Both the position numbers and the translations under genes were made by a program. A stretch of DNA of 64,000 bases from contig NZ_JAPYPG010000009.1 in the NCBI RefSeq assembly GCF_029937755.1, positions 58,782 to 122,781 on the forward strand, given 5' to 3'. Below the pieces are notes generated by a model. It saw nothing but the letters and a program-made list of their open reading frames with translations. It was not told the origin of the DNA and ran no database searches. This document shows, piece after piece, positions 1-8,436 of the stretch. Position 1 is the first letter of the stretch. Each line of letters opens with the position of its first letter. Source of the stretch: Henriciella sp. Its GTDB lineage: Bacteria > Pseudomonadota > Alphaproteobacteria > Caulobacterales > Hyphomonadaceae.

Positions 1-135
1 CGGTCGAAGGCTGTCGCGCCAGCGGCCTGCAGGTACGAGGAGGCCAGCCACATATGCCAAGGCTGCAGATGTGCCGAGGGCATAGGTAAAATGCACCAGC
101 ACGGGGTGAATATTGGGTTCTATGAAACCGCCCAT
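1..135 (-). CDS. DUF2231-type membrane protein, 5' part only (cut by window edge)
   Basis: The 45 visible codons start at an ATG preceded by GGAGAAC and run off the left edge. The N-terminus contains IHPVLVHFTYALG followed by a hydrophobic stretch. The IHPxLVHF signature at the start of a membrane helix is typical of DUF2231, a four-helix inner-membrane family with no settled biochemistry that often sits in metal or redox clusters. It lies 10 bases downstream of copB on the same strand, so it is probably the last or a later gene of the copper operon. The rest of the protein cannot be seen. Confidence 0.7.
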   Translation of the reverse strand, partial: MGGFIEPNIHPVLVHFTYALGTSAALAYVAGLLVPAGRWRDSLRP

Positions 136-144
136 TTTGTTCTC

Positions 145-948
145 CTAATACCAGGTCCGCAGGCCCACGAGAAAGACGATATCGTCGCCTTCACCGCCTG
201 CGGCTTTGATCATGTCGCGTGTCTCACCGAAGGCGCTTTGCCATTCGACGCCGACATAAGGCGCAAACTCCCTCCTGATTTCATAACGAAGCCGCAAGCC
301 GGCATCGAGTGTGCTAAGTCCCGCGCCCGTTTCCCTTTCCGGTATGTCCTGCGCGGAAAGATTTGCTTCGATCCGAGGCTGCAAGATCAACCGCTGGGTC
401 AGGAGCAACTCATATTCAGCCTCGATGCGGGCCGTTACATCGCCTTTTTCACTGAGAAAGGCGGAAGCGTCGACTTCGAACCAGTAGGGCGCCAGACCAT
501 TCAGTGCGACGACCCCATGCGCGAGACTATCCGGTTCGATGTCGTAGCGAACGCCCGCCTGAACATTCCAGAAAGGCGCAACCGCGCGGGAATAGAGCGC
601 CTGGATCTCGGCATCATCCACGCCCTCTCCATTCAGAGAGGCGCGGCCCTCGCTCTTGAACCAGAGCTTGTTGATATCGCCCCCATACCAAGCCTGTCCG
701 TTCCAGTACAAACTGTCGCCCTCGTCAGACATCTGAGCCTCGAGCTGGTTGAAGAGGATGTAGAAGCTCTTCTGGTCTCCGCCTTCCGCAAGAACGTCCC
801 GGCGAGCGTCCGCCATTGCATCCTCGCCGTAGATGGCGTCGGCCTGATCCCAGGGCGGGGTTTGATTTGTGTCTTCCGCGAACGCGCTGCCGGTCGCGTA
901 GAGCGCGAAGCCGAGGAGGAGAGGGGCTGCCAAATTCGGTTTCATCAT
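145..948 (-). CDS. copB: Copper resistance protein B (outer membrane)
   Basis: This 267-residue protein has a signal peptide (first ~24 residues, cleavage near GSAFA). The body matches CopB/PcoB: a WYGGDINKLWFKSEG segment, alternating beta-strand-like stretches, and an end on GLRTWY, an aromatic C-terminus usual for outer-membrane barrels. CopB acts with the periplasmic oxidase CopA in copper tolerance, probably binding or exporting copper at the outer membrane. Its ATG overlaps the copA stop (ATGA), suggesting translational coupling. The Met/His-rich N-terminal extension of many CopB proteins is absent, so this is a short form. Confidence 0.9.
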   Translation of the reverse strand: MMKPNLAAPLLLGFALYATGSAFAEDTNQTPPWDQADAIYGEDAMADARRDVLAEGGDQKSFYILFNQLEAQMSDEGDSLYWNGQAWYGGDINKLWFKSEGRASLNGEGVDDAEIQALYSRAVAPFWNVQAGVRYDIEPDSLAHGVVALNGLAPYWFEVDASAFLSEKGDVTARIEAEYELLLTQRLILQPRIEANLSAQDIPERETGAGLSTLDAGLRLRYEIRREFAPYVGVEWQSAFGETRDMIKAAGGEGDDIVFLVGLRTWY

Positions 949-2786
949 GATTTTCCCTCCCCATGGTTCATGCCGTGATGGTCCATGGGCATATTCATCT
1001 GACCTGCCGGCATTTTTTCAGCTGGTGTCGTATCGTCTGCTGGCGGAATGACGCTGACGACCTGCATCATGCCAGCGTGCATGTGGTAAAGCAGATGGCA
1101 GTGGAACGCCCAGTCACCGACATGTTCTGCGGTGATGTCGACGCTGACCCTGTCTGCAGGCTTGACCGTTACTGTGTGCTTTCGAGGCATGTGATGACCA
1201 CCGCCATTCACGAGATCGAAAAACATGCCGTGCAAATGGATCGGGTGTGGCATCATTGTATCGTTTACGAGCGTCAGGCGAACACGTTCACCCTCGTAGA
1301 ACTTGATTGACTCGGTTACCTCGGAGAATTTTACACCGTCGAACGACCACATGTAGCGTTCCATGTTCGACGTCAGATGAATGACAATTTCGCGGCCAGG
1401 CGGGCGATGGTCCTCATTCATGTCGAGCGCGCGAAGCTGGTTATAGGTGAGCGTGCGGTGGGGGACATCATCAAGCCCGAGACCGGGTTCGCCCAAGCGG
1501 CTCATCGTCATGCCTGATACTTTTGCGACACCGGGGCCGCGCTCTATATCTGCTTCAATCTTGACGGGCTGGACCGCCGGACCATGAGGATCGGGCATCA
1601 TCGACATGGCACCCATGTCGTGGCCTTTCATGTCGTCCCCGGCCGTCGCGGTGTCCGGACCATGATCCATTCTCCCCATGCCTGACATGCCCGCCATGTC
1701 TCCATGGGCCATTCCCATGTCCCGCATGGTCAGCATCGGCACAGCTCGAAGCGCAGGCGCATCGACCCGCATACCGGCACGCGGGCCGAGCGTGGCGACG
1801 GCCTGGCCGGAGCGGTCGATCGATTCGGCAACAAAGGCGTAGGCGCGCGCTTCGGTCGGCGCGATGATGACATCATACGTCTCGGCCACGCCCATCTGGA
1901 ACTCGTCGGTCTCAACCGGCTGGACATTCAGACCGTCGGCCTGGACCACCGTCATCGGCAAGCCCGGGAGGCGGACATTGAAGAGGGTCATGGCGGAGGC
2001 GTTGATAATGCGCAGGCGAACCCGCTCGCCCGGCTGGAAGACCATATTGAAATTATCGGCCGTCGAATGGCCATTGATCAGGTAGGTGTAGGTTTCGCCG
2101 GTCACGTCTGCGAGATCGCGCGGGCTCATTCGCATCTGCCCCCACATGCCGCCAAGTCCGGTTGGGTTCGACAGGGTCGGGCGGTTGAAATTCAGGCTCT
2201 CGGCATTCTTCTTGAGCTTGTCGAAGATCCGGTGCGGATGCGTGAAACTCCAGTCGCTGAGGACGAGCACATATTCCCGGTCATAAGCCACTGGGTCTGT
2301 ACCTGCCGGATCTATGACGATCGGACCGTAATGGCCGAGTTGTTCCTGCAGACCAGAATGGGAGTGATACCAGTAAGTGCCATTTTGCGGCACCTTGAAC
2401 TGATATTTGAACGTTTCGCCCGGTTTGATGCCCGGGAAGCTGACGCCCGGCACGCCGTCCATATGGAAGGGGACAAGCAGTCCGTGCCAATGGATCGAAG
2501 TGTCTTCGGCAAGCCGGTTGGTGACGTTCATTGTAACGTCATCGCCCTCGCGCAACCGCAAGAGCGGACCGGGAAGTGTGCCATTGATTCCGGTTGCCAT
2601 ACCGACTTTGCCGTTGAGCCTGACCGGGAACTGCCCGATTTCGAGGTCGAAGCGCGTGCCCGAAAGTGAGGGCACACCAAGGTTTCCGTTGCTGGAAGAT
2701 TTTGCCCAAGCGGGCAGGAGGCTGCTTGCCCCCAAGGTTGCGCCGGTGCCGAGCACCGTCTGCAACATACGTCGTCTGTTCAACAT
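945..2786 (-). CDS. copA: Copper resistance multicopper oxidase CopA
   Basis: This 613-residue periplasmic multicopper oxidase oxidises Cu(I) and may sequester copper. The N-terminus carries a twin-arginine signal (NRRRMLQ then a hydrophobic segment ending PAWA). Copper-ligand motifs appear in order: HWHG and HSHSG in the first cupredoxin domain, then HPIHLHG and HCHLLYHM near the end. Between them is a Met/His-rich segment (MGMAHGDMAGMSGMGRMDHG) typical of CopA/PcoA that probably binds extra copper. I chose the ATG at 2786, with GGAG six bases upstream, over an in-frame ATG four codons earlier with no visible ribosome site. It lies between a small secreted Cys/His protein and copB. Confidence 0.95.
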   Translation of the reverse strand: MLNRRRMLQTVLGTGATLGASSLLPAWAKSSSNGNLGVPSLSGTRFDLEIGQFPVRLNGKVGMATGINGTLPGPLLRLREGDDVTMNVTNRLAEDTSIHWHGLLVPFHMDGVPGVSFPGIKPGETFKYQFKVPQNGTYWYHSHSGLQEQLGHYGPIVIDPAGTDPVAYDREYVLVLSDWSFTHPHRIFDKLKKNAESLNFNRPTLSNPTGLGGMWGQMRMSPRDLADVTGETYTYLINGHSTADNFNMVFQPGERVRLRIINASAMTLFNVRLPGLPMTVVQADGLNVQPVETDEFQMGVAETYDVIIAPTEARAYAFVAESIDRSGQAVATLGPRAGMRVDAPALRAVPMLTMRDMGMAHGDMAGMSGMGRMDHGPDTATAGDDMKGHDMGAMSMMPDPHGPAVQPVKIEADIERGPGVAKVSGMTMSRLGEPGLGLDDVPHRTLTYNQLRALDMNEDHRPPGREIVIHLTSNMERYMWSFDGVKFSEVTESIKFYEGERVRLTLVNDTMMPHPIHLHGMFFDLVNGGGHHMPRKHTVTVKPADRVSVDITAEHVGDWAFHCHLLYHMHAGMMQVVSVIPPADDTTPAEKMPAGQMNMPMDHHGMNHGEGKS

Positions 2787-2844
2787 AATCGTCTCCATGA
2801 GGTGAATTTATGCAATCGGGCTGCTAATGCAGCGACGCACGAAA

Positions 2845-3231
2845 TCAGCTCAGGGAACGCACCTTCAATGTGACTGGCGTTTGTTGCAGCAGGTAACTTC
2901 GGACCTCAGGCCAGGGCGTGCGGACATTGACGACGCGCTTCCATGCGTGTTGCCATGAGGGTGTAGCAAGCCCGATGGGCGTCGTATCGCCTAATACGTG
3001 CTGGACCGGGTTCGCCGTCTTGTCGGCTTGGGCGACCGTTGCTGTCTGAAGCTTGCAGTGATCAGTCTCATCATCGCAGGGCGCCTCAGGCCCATCGGCG
3101 GGCGCCTGGTGAGAATGAGCGGTGAACTCGGTTGCCATGCTATTCGTCGCCGACATATCGACGGGACACGCGCAGAGCACCTGCGACAGGCTGAAAAATA
3201 CCGTCACGAGAGTTGCGACAACAAAGTTCAT
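2845..3231 (-). CDS. Small secreted Cys/His-containing protein heading the copper operon
   Basis: About 128 residues, with an N-terminal hydrophobic segment (MNFVVATLVTVFFSLSQVLC) that looks like a signal peptide, possibly of lipoprotein type since Cys residues follow directly (CACPVDM). The mature part has a Cys/His/Asp cluster (HSHQAPADGPEAPCDDETDHC) that could bind metal, then a tail without a recognised domain. It is the first gene of the cop operon. I do not recognise the family; small metal-binding proteins often head such operons. A GTG three codons upstream is possible, but the predicted promoter lies so close that the transcript may start almost at the ATG. Confidence 0.65.
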   Translation of the reverse strand: MNFVVATLVTVFFSLSQVLCACPVDMSATNSMATEFTAHSHQAPADGPEAPCDDETDHCKLQTATVAQADKTANPVQHVLGDTTPIGLATPSWQHAWKRVVNVRTPWPEVRSYLLQQTPVTLKVRSLS

Positions 3232-3239
3232 GACTACCA

Positions 3240-3267
3240 CTTATACCCCATAGGGGTTTAAATCAAG
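3240..3267 (-). promoter_or_regulatory. Copper operon promoter with CsoR-like operator
   Basis: Read on the minus strand, the near-palindrome ACCCC-TAT-GGGGT (3245-3257) lies between a -35-like CTTGAT/TTGATT and a -10-like TATAAG (3240-3245). Metal sensors of the CsoR/FrmR/RcnR family bind G/C-tract operators of this form (TACCCC...GGGGTA) and release them when metal binds. The -10 is only nine bases from the ATG at 3231, so the mRNA would be almost leaderless, which is common in alphaproteobacteria. No csoR gene is in the window. The operator class is an inference from its shape. Confidence 0.55.
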
Positions 3268-3582
3268 AAAGAACCTCTGAGCACTCAAGGTTTGTCGTAA
3301 CGGAGCAGGATCAACCCAGACCCGCGGGTCAGTCCCGAGCGAAAAGTTGCATGGCTACGCTCCAGCGCGAATTTGAACGGCCAGCAAATCATGTTAGCGA
3401 TGTGAATGTCGTTGATAGGCAGCGTCGAACTTTGACAACACGAAAGGGCTGCACCACAGTTTGCACTACAAATTGCAAACAATCTGCACAACAAGCGAAG
3501 TTTTGAGTGCCATAGTGCGTTGAATTAATTTAATTTCAAGCACGATTACTGGGCGCGTCACTCGCGCCAGATCAGCCAGACG
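3268..3582. other. Intergenic stretch without a convincing gene
   Basis: This lies between the copper promoter and the terminator of the crotonase gene. Short open frames exist, but none has a ribosome site or a protein-like composition. It is slightly A/T-richer than the flanks near 3515-3545. No RNA gene or repeat is visible. Confidence 0.5.
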
Positions 3583-3610
3583 AAAAAAGCCGGAGCTCCA
3601 GGGCTCCGGC
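3583..3610 (-). terminator. Rho-independent terminator of the crotonase gene
   Basis: On the minus strand GCCGGAG pairs with CTCCGGC across an eight-base loop and is followed by six T residues. It lies about 30 bases past the stop codon at 3639. Confidence 0.85.
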
Positions 3611-3638
3611 TTTCGTGTGTCTGGCACTATGGTTTCGG

Positions 3639-4454
3639 TCAGCAATCCTCAAAGACCGCCGGCCGTTTCTGCAGCTCAGCCATGACCGCCTCGATCTGAT
3701 TCTTCGATCCGATGATCTTGTCCTGCAGGACTGATTCCTGCACCAGCGCATCCTCGTCACTCATCTGATGGAGAGTGTTGAAGATGTGCTTGTCCGCCTT
3801 GATGGCGTCGGGGTTCTTCGACGCGATCAGCCTGGCCATTTCCATGGCGCGCTCATAGGGGGTATCGCTCAGCTCAGTTGCGAAACCATACCCTAGGGCA
3901 TCTGTGCCCGAGAAAATTCGGCCGGTATATGTCAGCTCCCGGAGAATATCGTCGCGACAGAGATTTCGCATGATTGCCGTTCCGGCCATGTCGGGCACCA
4001 GGCCCCACTTGATCTCCATGATCGACATCTTTGTGTCGGGATGAACAATGCGAATATCCGGGCCAAGCGCCAACTGGAACCCGCCACCGAGAGACACACC
4101 GTGCACGGCGGCAATCACAGGTACGGGAAGGCTGCGCCATCCCCAGACAGCCTGCTGCGCCCTGTTGGCAATCCCGTGTGTGCGCTCAGCGAGAACGCGT
4201 TTGCCGCCGCTGGCCGGATCTCCGGCGCTACCCTCGGCCATCTTGCCGAAATTGCCCATGTCGAGGCCTGCACAGAAGGCCCTGCCTTCACCGGAAAGGA
4301 CAACACAACGAACGGAACTATCTTCTGAGAGCGCATCACTTGTCTCGATGAGAGCGCTGAACATGGCCTCGTCCAGTGCATTCATCTTGTCTGATCGCAT
4401 CAGTTTGACGTCGGCCACGCCCTCCGATTTCGTAACCTTGATCCGCTCCGACAT
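3639..4454 (-). CDS. Crotonase-family enoyl-CoA hydratase/isomerase
   Basis: A 271-residue protein of the crotonase fold. Oxyanion-hole segments are visible: AFCAGLDM and HGVSLGGGFQLALGPD. At the usual acid/base positions, the first Glu of rat enoyl-CoA hydratase (GGGCE) is Gln here, the second Glu is kept (MEIKWG), and an Asp follows (VPDMAG). The Glu-plus-Asp arrangement recalls delta3,5-delta2,4-dienoyl-CoA isomerase, so isomerase activity is as likely as hydration. The start at 4454 has AGGAG upstream; an in-frame extension of 26 codons lacks one. It is a single gene closed by a strong terminator. The substrate is unknown. Confidence 0.85.
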   Translation of the reverse strand: MSERIKVTKSEGVADVKLMRSDKMNALDEAMFSALIETSDALSEDSSVRCVVLSGEGRAFCAGLDMGNFGKMAEGSAGDPASGGKRVLAERTHGIANRAQQAVWGWRSLPVPVIAAVHGVSLGGGFQLALGPDIRIVHPDTKMSIMEIKWGLVPDMAGTAIMRNLCRDDILRELTYTGRIFSGTDALGYGFATELSDTPYERAMEMARLIASKNPDAIKADKHIFNTLHQMSDEDALVQESVLQDKIIGSKNQIEAVMAELQKRPAVFEDC

Positions 4455-4559
4455 CTCGATCTCCTCTGATTTCTGCAGCGTCGACACATTGTCGAATGCA
4501 AAACGCCGGGACAATAGATGTCCCGGCGTCATCAGAGAGCAATTATACTTCAGCGCTAT

Positions 4560-5591
4560 CTAGAGAAAGAGCTTCGCAAATTCACGTGGCTTGCGCTTCT
4601 TCCATTCGCCCTTGTGCCAGGAGGCAGAGGCCAGCAGAGGAATGACCGTGCTCGCTTCTGCGAAGACCATCTGCTCGTACACGGTCTGGACTTTGCCCCA
4701 GCTTGCCGCCTCCTTGAGAGTGGAGGATGAGCAGGCGCCATCGCGCGTATCGGCGACGGTGATCTGAACAGCGTATTTGTGCATCTCGACTTCCTTGCCG
4801 AGGATCTCAGCGCAGACCACGGTGTCCTGAACAAAGTTCTTTGGAACGCCGCCGCCCACCATGAGCAGGCCGGTTGAGCCGGCTTCGATCTTGACGTCGG
4901 TCAGTTCACGGAAGTCGGCAACACTGTCGATCGACATGTAGTTGCCGGGATTTTCGACTTGATGCTTTACGAGGCCAAAGCCGGCTGAACAGTCAGAAAA
5001 GGCCGGGACGAAGATCGGGACATTGTGATCATAGCAGGTCTCGACAAGAGATCCCTTCTTCTTGGCATTGTCCTTGAGCCACCGGCCCATTTCCCAGATG
5101 AACTCGCGTGAGGAATAGGGGCGGCGCTCCAGCGCATTGGCAAGCTCATAGATCGTGTGATCGCAGGCCTGGAGCTCTTCTTCGTCAATAAAGGTGTCGT
5201 AGATGCGATCGATATAGAGATCGCGCAGGATATTATCGTCGACCTGCTCTGGCGCCTGATAGTGCTTGTAACCAAGGGCCTCGAAGAAATCCATGTCGAC
5301 AATGGAAGCGCCCGTCGCAACAATGCAGTCGACAAGGCCATATTTCACAAGGTCACGGTAAACATCCATGCAACCGCCTGCCGAGGTCGAACCTGCAAGC
5401 GTGAGGATGATCGAGCAATCCTGATCTTCGATGGCCATGTTGAAGATTTCAGTCGCCCGTGCGGCATCCCGTGAAGAAAACGACATCTTACCCATCGCCT
5501 CGATGATCGGCCGGGCGTCAAAGGATGTAATATCGACGTGCTCGACAGGACTGCTGAGAAGTTCTGCCTTGCGGTTTGTTGGTTCTGCCAT
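4560..5591 (-). CDS. Deoxyhypusine-synthase-like protein (polyamine metabolism)
   Basis: A 343-residue NAD-dependent enzyme of the deoxyhypusine synthase fold. Seen here: LTLAGSTSAGG (nucleotide binding), VATGASIVD, and the SWGK motif whose Lys (about residue 300) matches the lysine that forms the imine intermediate in eukaryotic DHS. Bacteria lack eIF5A, so such proteins are thought to transfer the aminobutyl group of spermidine to a small amine, giving for example homospermidine. It lies directly downstream of an ornithine/lysine decarboxylase on the same strand, 115 bases apart, which supports a polyamine role. The start at 5591 has GGAG upstream. Ordinary polyamine synthases are not seen nearby. 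Confidence 0.85.
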   Translation of the reverse strand: MAEPTNRKAELLSSPVEHVDITSFDARPIIEAMGKMSFSSRDAARATEIFNMAIEDQDCSIILTLAGSTSAGGCMDVYRDLVKYGLVDCIVATGASIVDMDFFEALGYKHYQAPEQVDDNILRDLYIDRIYDTFIDEEELQACDHTIYELANALERRPYSSREFIWEMGRWLKDNAKKKGSLVETCYDHNVPIFVPAFSDCSAGFGLVKHQVENPGNYMSIDSVADFRELTDVKIEAGSTGLLMVGGGVPKNFVQDTVVCAEILGKEVEMHKYAVQITVADTRDGACSSSTLKEAASWGKVQTVYEQMVFAEASTVIPLLASASWHKGEWKKRKPREFAKLFL

Positions 5592-5705
5592 TGAGGGGGA
5601 CTCCAAAGTTCTTCGTCCGCTTTCTAACGGGCGTCTATTGCAGGGTCCAGCCAAAGCGCCGCACTCAACGTGCGACGCGCCGCGCTGGGGAATTTCGAAT
5701 AAGGT

Positions 5706-6893
5706 TCACGCCATTACGGCGACTGTGGTTTCCGAGTGAAAGCCGTTGAAGCGGGAAGCAAGCGCCTGACCATATGCGCCGAGGTGGCACACTTCGACCC
5801 AGTCACCTTCTTCAATGTCTGCAGGAAGATCAAACGGACCTTCCATGACATCGAGACTGTCACAAGTCGGGCCGAAGAACCGGAACGCCTCGCTCTGTCC
5901 GTTAGGGCGAGGGGCCGAACGGTGAAGCTTGACGGGAAACTTCCAGGCGCACTGGGCCGCATCGAAGAGCGAACCGTAACTGCCGTCATTCAGGTAGAGG
6001 TCCTGACCCTTGCGGAGCTCCACGCGCGCGAGCGTCGAGCCGCCCTGCGCGCACAGGGCACGGCCGGGCTCTCCAAGGATCTGGATGCCATCGAAACCGT
6101 GCTCACGAAGCGCTTCACGGATAGAGGCGAAATAGTTGCCCATCGGCTTTGGCGTCATGCCGGGATATGCAACGGGGAACCCGCCACCGCAGTCAATCGA
6201 ATCGACCGCAACATCAGCTTCGTCGATGATTGAACGGCTCCAGGCCAGAGCACGGTTGTACTCGGCGGTATTGAGGCACTGTGATCCGACATGGAAGGTC
6301 ATGCCCAGCATGGAAACATGGGCGCGTGCTGCCTTGAGTAGCTCGACAGCCTCTTCACGACCGGCCCCAAACTTGCCCGAGAGTGGCATGATCGCGTCGC
6401 CTTTTGGAAGCGCAAGACGGACATGAAGATTGAGGTCATCAGCATAGCCGGTCTCGGCGAGCAGCTTGTGGAGCTCTTCCATGCAGTCAAAGGAGAAATC
6501 GCGAACACCATAGGCGTAAGCGTGCCGGATTGCTGCCCGGGATTTAACCGGGTGCATGAAATACATCCTGGCGGAAGGCGCGATCATGTTCACGAGTTCG
6601 ACCTCGCGCGTAGAGGCAACGTCGAAATGCCGAATGCCGGCGGTCCAGAGCGTCTTGAGCACCGCCGGATGCGGGTTCGCTTTTACGGCATAAAGAACCT
6701 TTCCCGGAAAACCGTGAAGGAACGTCCGCGCAGCAGCTGCGATCTTCTTCGGATAGAGGACGTAAATGGCGTCGTCGCCTTCATAGGCACTCAACACCTC
6801 GTTCACGCTCGCAAAAGCCGGAAGGCCGGTGCGATTTGAGGCATCTGGAAGAATGGCGGGACGCGCCAGAGACGCGTAATCAGACTTGAACAT
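5706..6893 (-). CDS. Type III PLP-dependent decarboxylase (ornithine/lysine decarboxylase)
   Basis: A 395-residue enzyme of the eukaryotic-ODC/alanine-racemase fold. The PLP lysine is K71 in YAVKANP. Other landmarks are HVGSQ, the glycine loop CGGGFP, EPGRALCA, and the catalytic Cys (about 344) in FGPTCDSLD followed by the conserved Asp. It should decarboxylate ornithine to putrescine and perhaps lysine to cadaverine. The sequence does not let me decide specificity. It is upstream of the DHS-like gene, and the pair could make putrescine and then homospermidine. A short inverted repeat (ACTGGT/ACCAGT, 6917-6934) sits upstream, with no known regulator. Confidence 0.9.
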   Translation of the reverse strand: MFKSDYASLARPAILPDASNRTGLPAFASVNEVLSAYEGDDAIYVLYPKKIAAAARTFLHGFPGKVLYAVKANPHPAVLKTLWTAGIRHFDVASTREVELVNMIAPSARMYFMHPVKSRAAIRHAYAYGVRDFSFDCMEELHKLLAETGYADDLNLHVRLALPKGDAIMPLSGKFGAGREEAVELLKAARAHVSMLGMTFHVGSQCLNTAEYNRALAWSRSIIDEADVAVDSIDCGGGFPVAYPGMTPKPMGNYFASIREALREHGFDGIQILGEPGRALCAQGGSTLARVELRKGQDLYLNDGSYGSLFDAAQCAWKFPVKLHRSAPRPNGQSEAFRFFGPTCDSLDVMEGPFDLPADIEEGDWVEVCHLGAYGQALASRFNGFHSETTVAVMA

Positions 6894-6998
6894 GGTCGGA
6901 AAAATTCGGCTTTGTAACTGGTGTTGAAACCAGTGAACTCATTGACTGCTCAATCACCAACGGATTGAACGCGGCATGGTTCGGCGGGCTTGGGCCCG

Positions 6999-7154
6999 CT
7001 ACGGCCTTATGAGTTCCGCAATAGCGGCCAGGTAATCCCCGAACTTCCGGTCATAATAATTGTAGAGCCCCGTGTCGGACGCGACGTCCTTACGGTTCAG
7101 CGATCTCGCGAGAGCGAAGTGTTGCGGTGTCATCCAAGTATCCTCGGCATGCAT
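6999..7154 (-). CDS. Small hypothetical protein (51 residues)
   Basis: This short frame starts at an ATG with AAAGGT six bases upstream. The product is hydrophilic with an aromatic core (LYNYYDRKFGDYLAAIAELI) and no signal peptide. It lies just downstream of metC. I do not recognise it. A G/C-rich inverted repeat (GCGGGC/GCCCGC, 6984-6999) overlaps its stop but has no T tract. It may be a real small gene or chance. Confidence 0.4.
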   Translation of the reverse strand: MHAEDTWMTPQHFALARSLNRKDVASDTGLYNYYDRKFGDYLAAIAELIRP

Positions 7155-7269
7155 GACTGACCTTTCGGCCAGTGATGAAGTGAAGACAGTTGGGCTCACC
7201 CGTACTGACGCCCTTTCGGGACCGTCGTAGCTCGCTTGCTTGTCGAGCGCGGAGATAGGAAAAAAAGCG

Positions 7270-8436
7270 CTATAGATCAAGAATTTTTTTGCGGTCGAGT
7301 GCATCGAACCCGCGGTGAAGGTCCTCGATCAGATCGTCAGCGTCTTCCAGCCCGACATGCACCCTCATCAGCCGGCCTGTCCTCGACTGGGTCCAGTCCT
7401 CTGGCAAGCGCGTAAGCTGCTCGTCACATGGGATGATCAGACTCTCGTAGCCGCCCCAGGAAAAGCCCAGCTTGAAGAGTTCCAGGCCGTCAATGAAAGC
7501 ATCAATTTCAGCATCCGTCTCCGCCTCGACCAAGAAGGCAAAGAGCCCGGAACTGCCGCTGAAATCGCGGCTCCAGAGTGCATGATCGGGATGAGATGGG
7601 AGCGCGGGATGAATAACTTGACTGACAGTTTCCTGTTGATCCAGCCAGGTGGCGATCTGAAGCGCGCTAGTTTCATGCTGCTTCAGCCGGGTGATGAGGG
7701 TTCGCGTACCTCTCAGCGCAGCATAAGCTTCTTCCGGGCCGAGAGAGATTCCCCAATCATCCGTAAGCTCAGCCACCTCCTTGGCGATGGCCTTGTCTTT
7801 AACCGTGATAGCGCCGCCAAAAGCATCGGCATGGCCGACAACGTATTTGGTCAGCGCCTGAACCGACAGATCAACGCCCATGGATAGGGGTTGGCAGAAG
7901 ACGCCTGCTGACCAGGTATTATCCATGATTGTCCTGATATCCCGCGCCTTTGCCATGGCGACAATGGCTGGCGTATCGCTGATCTCGAAGGTCAGCGAGC
8001 CCGGTGATTCCAGAAAGATGGCTGCAACATCATCGCTCAGGCGAGCTTCAAGCGCCTGTATCTTCCGCGGATCGAAGCGTTCGCAACCGACGCCCATTCG
8101 GGCAAGGCGGCGCTCACAGAATCGGCGAGAGGGGCCGTAGATGGAATCGGAGATCAATACCTTGTCGCCGGCCTTCACCACAGACGCGACGGCGACCGCG
8201 CATGCGCTCAGGCCTGATGGGGTAAGGTGCGCGTCACTTGCGCCTTCAAGCTCGCAAAGAGCGACCTCAAGTTCGCGCTGAACCGAAAGCCCCATCCGTC
8301 CATAGCCAGGCTTGCGGGAATAAAGCGCCTTGCGATCTGGCAGAATCACCGTGGAGGCACGTTCGATAGGGGGGTTAACCGTCCGCCGGCCAGGGGACCC
8401 GGCCTTATTATGGATGAGGCGGGTATTGCGTTTCAT
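7270..8436 (-). CDS. metC: Cystathionine beta-lyase (PLP, Cys/Met metabolism family)
   Basis: A 388-residue PLP enzyme of the Cys/Met metabolism family. The cofactor lysine is in ALTKYVVGHAD; TPSGLSA and DNTWSAG are typical neighbours in sequence. Cystathionine beta-lyases cleave cystathionine to homocysteine, pyruvate and ammonia; other members act on cysteine or methionine, so substrate is inferred. Its ATG overlaps the sseA stop (ATGA). It is the last gene of the cysK-sseA-metC run, which joins cysteine synthesis, sulfur transfer and entry to methionine. Confidence 0.88.
   Translation of the reverse strand: MKRNTRLIHNKAGSPGRRTVNPPIERASTVILPDRKALYSRKPGYGRMGLSVQRELEVALCELEGASDAHLTPSGLSACAVAVASVVKAGDKVLISDSIYGPSRRFCERRLARMGVGCERFDPRKIQALEARLSDDVAAIFLESPGSLTFEISDTPAIVAMAKARDIRTIMDNTWSAGVFCQPLSMGVDLSVQALTKYVVGHADAFGGAITVKDKAIAKEVAELTDDWGISLGPEEAYAALRGTRTLITRLKQHETSALQIATWLDQQETVSQVIHPALPSHPDHALWSRDFSGSSGLFAFLVEAETDAEIDAFIDGLELFKLGFSWGGYESLIIPCDEQLTRLPEDWTQSRTGRLMRVHVGLEDADDLIEDLHRGFDALDRKKILDL

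Noticed and set aside
91..978. Long open frame on the plus strand over copB
   Set aside because: It lies entirely opposite copB, which has a signal peptide and family motifs; it is a G/C-rich shadow frame.
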